NCBI GenBank assembly: GCA_038049695.1
Contig: CP142451.1
Coordinates: 7,128,001 to 7,192,000 of the forward strand
Source: Cinnamomum chago
Lineage: Eukaryota; Streptophyta; Magnoliopsida; Laurales; Lauraceae
Reading direction: 5' to 3'
DNA: 64,000 nt
Positions 60,745 to 64,000 of this stretch are shown here, piece by piece. Within the stretch, counting starts at the first letter, position 1, and the number at the start of each line of letters is the position of its first letter. A model generated the notes under the pieces. That model had not been told where the DNA came from. It ran no database searches and saw only the letters and a program-made list of their open reading frames with translations. The position numbers and the translations under genes were made by a program.

Positions 60745-62805
60745 TTAAAATTGCATTATAGAATTTGAATCAGACATCTGATTTTGATCATGTTGGTTAA
60801 GAATGCATAAACAATTGTTTGAGGTTGCCACACTCTTTGAAGCACCTGGGAGCAGATGGAATGTCTCTCCATATTTCTGGTAGGCAATAGATAGAGCATT
60901 AGATGCAATTGCATTGGGCATCACACCCATTTTAAGCATGTCAGCATGCATCACCATAGCATTGAGCACACGCCCAGCTTGGCATTGTCCCCACAAAAGA
61001 ACATTGTAAGTGAGAGCATCTGGTGCCAGACCAGAAACTCTCATATCCCAGAAGAACTTCCCAGCTTTGATTATTTGTCCATCTCGGCATAGACCATTGA
61101 TCAAGGCGGCGTATGCTAAATGGTTGGGTGAACTGCTATAACCCCTCCTTGCAATCCCATCACTTGTATGGTCGGCCGCCGATTTCTCCATGAAATATCT
61201 GATTGCACTGTGGATTCTCCCATCCTTGCACAATCCATCAATCAAGCAGGTGAGTGTGAAAGCATTTGGTGTAAGGCCCTTCTCTTCCATTTCCCTGTGC
61301 AGCCTAAATGCCTCTTCCATGTTTCCATCTTTGGAGTGGCCATCAATCAAAGCGGTATAAGCGACTACGTCGGGTGTGACTCCTTTAACCACCATTTCCG
61401 AGTACAACCCCATGGCATGTTTCATCTTACCTTCCCTACAATACCCATTGATTAAGGAAGAGAAGGTGATGACATTAGGCTCTATACCCTTTTCCATCAT
61501 CTCCGAGCATAGCTTCAGAGCTGCTTCGATGTTCTTCTGATTACAGTACCCGTCAATCAGCGTGTTGTATGTGACCAAGTTGGGACTGATTCCCTTCCCC
61601 TGCATCTCTTGAAATAAAGCAGCTCCTTCAATCATCTTGCCCGCACTGCAGAGACCCTTTATCAATGTGCTGTATGTGAAGACATCAGGTGAGATATCAG
61701 CACCTGTAGTCGTCGTGATCATCTGTGAATAGAGACTGAAAGCCTCCTCCAGGTCAACCACCTTACAGTAACCATCGATGAGACAGTTATACACAAATAC
61801 ATTAGGAAGAACGCCGTGGATGTTCACCATAACAGTGAAGAGCTCTCTGGCGCGTCTCATCTCCCCTAGCTTGCAAAGACCATCAATCAGTGTACAGAAG
61901 GTGACTGCATTTGGGCGCAAACCAGCACTCGTATTATCTCCCAGAGAGAGCATTTCATCATAGAATGCCAGGGCTTGTCGCAGTCTGCCCATTTTGCAAT
62001 GGCCATCTATGATTGCATTGTAAGTGTAGAGGTTTGGAAGCACGCCCGACTGCCCCATTGACCTGAACATGCAAAGGGCCTCTGAAAGCATGCCCTCCCT
62101 GCTCAGACCACAGATTAGGGTCGTGTAGGTGATGACTGTTGGGTGGATGCCCTTATCAATGAGCTCCTGGAAGAGGGCAAGAGCCCTGGCCAAGTCAGCA
62201 TGGCAGCAACAAGCATTGATGAGGGTGTTGTAGGTGATTATGTTGGGAGCGAGACCACGGAGCAGCATGTCCTCGTACAGTCTCCAAACAGGTTTGTGGG
62301 CCTTAATGAAACTGTCGAGGAGGGCATTGCACGCTTCAACAGCAGGCAAGGCCTTGAGCTTGTAAAAGACCCATGAGGCCTCATCAGGTAGGTCCATTTT
62401 AGACAAGGCCACAATAAGCACATCAAACACTTTGGAGCTGTTGTTGCTGCGGAAGCGGTCGAGGATGCTGAAAGTAGATGAAGCAATACGAGTGGTGGGG
62501 TAATGATGACACTGTTGTTGTTGTTGTTGTATGAGTTGTTTCATCAAATGGATGGACTTGGCATACCATCTGGCCCTAGTCAAGACATGGATGATTGCTG
62601 AATAAAGGAGGGCATGCTCTTGTCCAGCATCCAAACGGGGACTCTTGGAAGCTTGGGAGAACAATTCAAGTGCTTGATGAGGGTCTCGCGAGCTCACTAA
62701 CGTCTCAACGTCCAGATAGAAAGAGGTAGAGGATGATAAGTGTTTTGTCCTGGTTGAGATGGCCATCACACAGACAGAGGCTGTCCTCCTTACTGCAATT
62801 ACCAT
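60745..62805 (-). CDS. P-class pentatricopeptide-repeat protein, intronless
   Basis: PPR proteins bind organellar RNA and act in its processing, stability or translation. The frame is uninterrupted for 686 residues. The basic, Ser/Thr-rich N-terminus (MVIAVRRTASVCVMAISTRT) looks like a mitochondrial or plastid targeting peptide. From about residue 187 there are roughly 12 P-type repeats of about 35 residues, for example VITYTTLICGLSREGMLSEA and LVTYNTLIDGYCNQKNIEAA. A few are longer because of insertions (SLGDNTSAGLRPN, TTTTGADISPD, AADHTSDGIARRGYSSSPN). There is a poly-Gln run at residues 93-98. No E, DYW or SMR domain follows, so RNA editing activity is unlikely. The start is the first ATG; Met14 is an alternative. 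The RNA target is unknown. Confidence 0.95.
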   Translation of the reverse strand: MVIAVRRTASVCVMAISTRTKHLSSSTSFYLDVETLVSSRDPHQALELFSQASKSPRLDAGQEHALLYSAIIHVLTRARWYAKSIHLMKQLIQQQQQQCHHYPTTRIASSTFSILDRFRSNNSSKVFDVLIVALSKMDLPDEASWVFYKLKALPAVEACNALLDSFIKAHKPVWRLYEDMLLRGLAPNIITYNTLINACCCHADLARALALFQELIDKGIHPTVITYTTLICGLSREGMLSEALCMFRSMGQSGVLPNLYTYNAIIDGHCKMGRLRQALAFYDEMLSLGDNTSAGLRPNAVTFCTLIDGLCKLGEMRRARELFTVMVNIHGVLPNVFVYNCLIDGYCKVVDLEEAFSLYSQMITTTTGADISPDVFTYSTLIKGLCSAGKMIEGAALFQEMQGKGISPNLVTYNTLIDGYCNQKNIEAALKLCSEMMEKGIEPNVITFSSLINGYCREGKMKHAMGLYSEMVVKGVTPDVVAYTALIDGHSKDGNMEEAFRLHREMEEKGLTPNAFTLTCLIDGLCKDGRIHSAIRYFMEKSAADHTSDGIARRGYSSSPNHLAYAALINGLCRDGQIIKAGKFFWDMRVSGLAPDALTYNVLLWGQCQAGRVLNAMVMHADMLKMGVMPNAIASNALSIAYQKYGETFHLLPGASKSVATSNNCLCILNQHDQNQMSDSNSIMQF

Positions 62806-63540
62806 CCTAAGGCGTCTTCTCTCTCTACATTATTCCCTTCTAGATCAAGATTTCCCAAATCAAATCCATCTCTGAGGCCCTCCCTGTGACCCTAATTGCA
62901 GCAGATGCATTCACCTCAGAAAACTGAATTGCTAGTGATGATTATCTTGAAAGTTGAAACACGCCCAAGAGGACTACGCCCAAGAGGACCTGAAACAATT
63001 TAAATCTAAATATTCAGTAACCTCGTTTTTGAAATAGCAAATGAATATAATATATAGAAAGAATAAAAAAAAAACATATAAGTTGTTCATCTAACAGTTT
63101 GTTGCAAAATAATTAAGCTATTGACATCCATAACTTTAAGGTGATTACTACAATTGTTGTGTTCTACATCATAAACAATTGTAGTTGAGGTGTGCGCACA
63201 TCAAATGAGATTGGTATGAAATCATCGACACAAGGATAATGTCAGATTTCTGTCCTAGATAGCCACAACCAAGTCCAGCAGGTGGTGACGTTGAACCTCC
63301 AATTTCAATGGAAGGCATTTGTAATTGTATATCTGTATCTGGTTGAATCCCTGTATCTCTGTTTTTTTTTTTTAAATCCAGTTTAAACTTTTCTCCTCCA
63401 TTTAGTAAACATAGCAACAAAGTATTAGAAGTTGTTTTCACAAAAAAGATGGTTATTGGAATTGCTTGAAATGTATTAAAAGCCTCCATTAGTTCAAGAG
63501 AAACACAGTGAGCGCGATGCAAAACTACCAGCTTTGAAGC
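62806..63540. other. 5' flank of the PPR gene
   Basis: This is upstream of the PPR ATG. I could not identify a sure TATA box. A minus-strand frame at 63169-63660 (163 codons) is not recognised and runs into repeat-like sequence; I do not call it a gene. Confidence 0.4.
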
Positions 63541-63552
63541 ATAACAGTGCAA

Positions 63553-63600
63553 ACAGTGGTGGACCCAGGATTTTCGCTTGGGTAGGGCTAAACTTTTGCT
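63553..63600 (-). mobile_element. Possible hAT-like terminal sequence
   Basis: CAGTGGTGGACCCAGGATTT resembles the CAGTGGCGGAgCCAGGA ends common on plant hAT-type repeats. No partner end was found within the window. Confidence 0.3.
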
Positions 63601-64000
63601 TCTTTTTTTTTTCACATTAACAATAGAAAAAGTGAATATATTGCATTTAAATAGACGCATGAAACCCTAATCAATCAATCATAAATGCAAGAAGCATGAA
63701 ACCATAATGAATCAATCATAAATGCAAACTCAATTCTTCCTTTCAAAACATAGAACACCAAAAGAATAAAATAACGACAAAATGCTTCAGAGTCACAAGA
63801 TTTTTCAAGTCCCTCAAATTGAAATTATTAAAAAAAAAAAGACCATGTTACAAAATTGCAATTTTAATAATGCTTACAGGTTACAGGAAGATATTCCATC
63901 ACCAAACAAAAATAGAAAAACCATAGCCATGCCTTAAATTGCAAATAAAACAACAAAGAAAATCAAAGAATCCCATAAGATTCAACAACAATTCAACGGC

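Noticed and set aside
63169-63660. 163-codon minus-strand frame upstream of the PPR gene
   Set aside because: No recognised domain, a poly-Lys stretch from an A-rich run, and overlap with a repeat-like end; more likely chance or transposon sequence.

Overview
The window is plant nuclear DNA. It is AT-rich and gene-poor, with intron-rich genes whose splice sites are GT-AG, and with plant LINE, Ty3/gypsy, CACTA, Tourist-like and SINE relics. I see no bacterial features such as operons, CRISPR arrays or IS elements. The low gene density and long transposon-filled introns suggest a large angiosperm genome, possibly a magnoliid or early-diverging eudicot; the species is inference only.

Three genes can be rebuilt. 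(1) Positions 1082-19305, minus strand: a 13-exon gene for the Ufm1-specific protease (peptidase C78, UFSP2-like). The splice phases all agree and give a 657-residue protein with catalytic Cys484 and an Asp608-Pro-His610 motif. (2) Positions 43598-58974, plus strand: a 10-coding-exon SEC12-like/PREB WD40 protein of 397 residues with a C-terminal membrane anchor. Its 5' UTR exon is probably at about 39.0-39.18 kb. (3) Positions 60745-62805, minus strand: an intronless P-class pentatricopeptide-repeat (PPR) protein of 686 residues.

Layout: 1-1081 downstream of the protease gene, no gene seen; 1.08-19.3 kb the protease gene, with a LINE relic, a solo LTR, MITEs, SINE-like pieces and a recent truncated LINE in its introns; 19.4-21.4 kb a cluster of Tourist-like MITEs; 22.0-29.6 kb a CACTA-type element without visible transposase that carries a broken HSP70 first exon and three exons of an unidentified gene (a Pack-CACTA candidate); 29.6-34.8 kb repeats, including a probable Copia-like LTR; 34.85-39.6 kb a second copy of the divergent promoter region shared by genes 1 and 2, including a broken copy of protease exons 1-2; 39.8-42.2 kb a LINE split by a 1.58-kb MITE; 43.6-59.0 kb the SEC12-like gene, whose intron 7 holds a truncated Ty3/gypsy element joined to a TRIM-like element; 59-64 kb the PPR gene and its flanks.

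The protease gene and the SEC12-like gene are head to head. I infer that a tandem duplication ran from protease intron 2 to the 5' UTR intron of the SEC12-like gene. It left an intact protease gene, a truncated protease pseudogene, and two candidate 5' UTR exons (donors at 34977 and 39185) upstream of one SEC12-like coding region. Both proteins serve the endoplasmic reticulum in general family terms (UFMylation and COPII budding), but nothing in the sequence shows that they work together.
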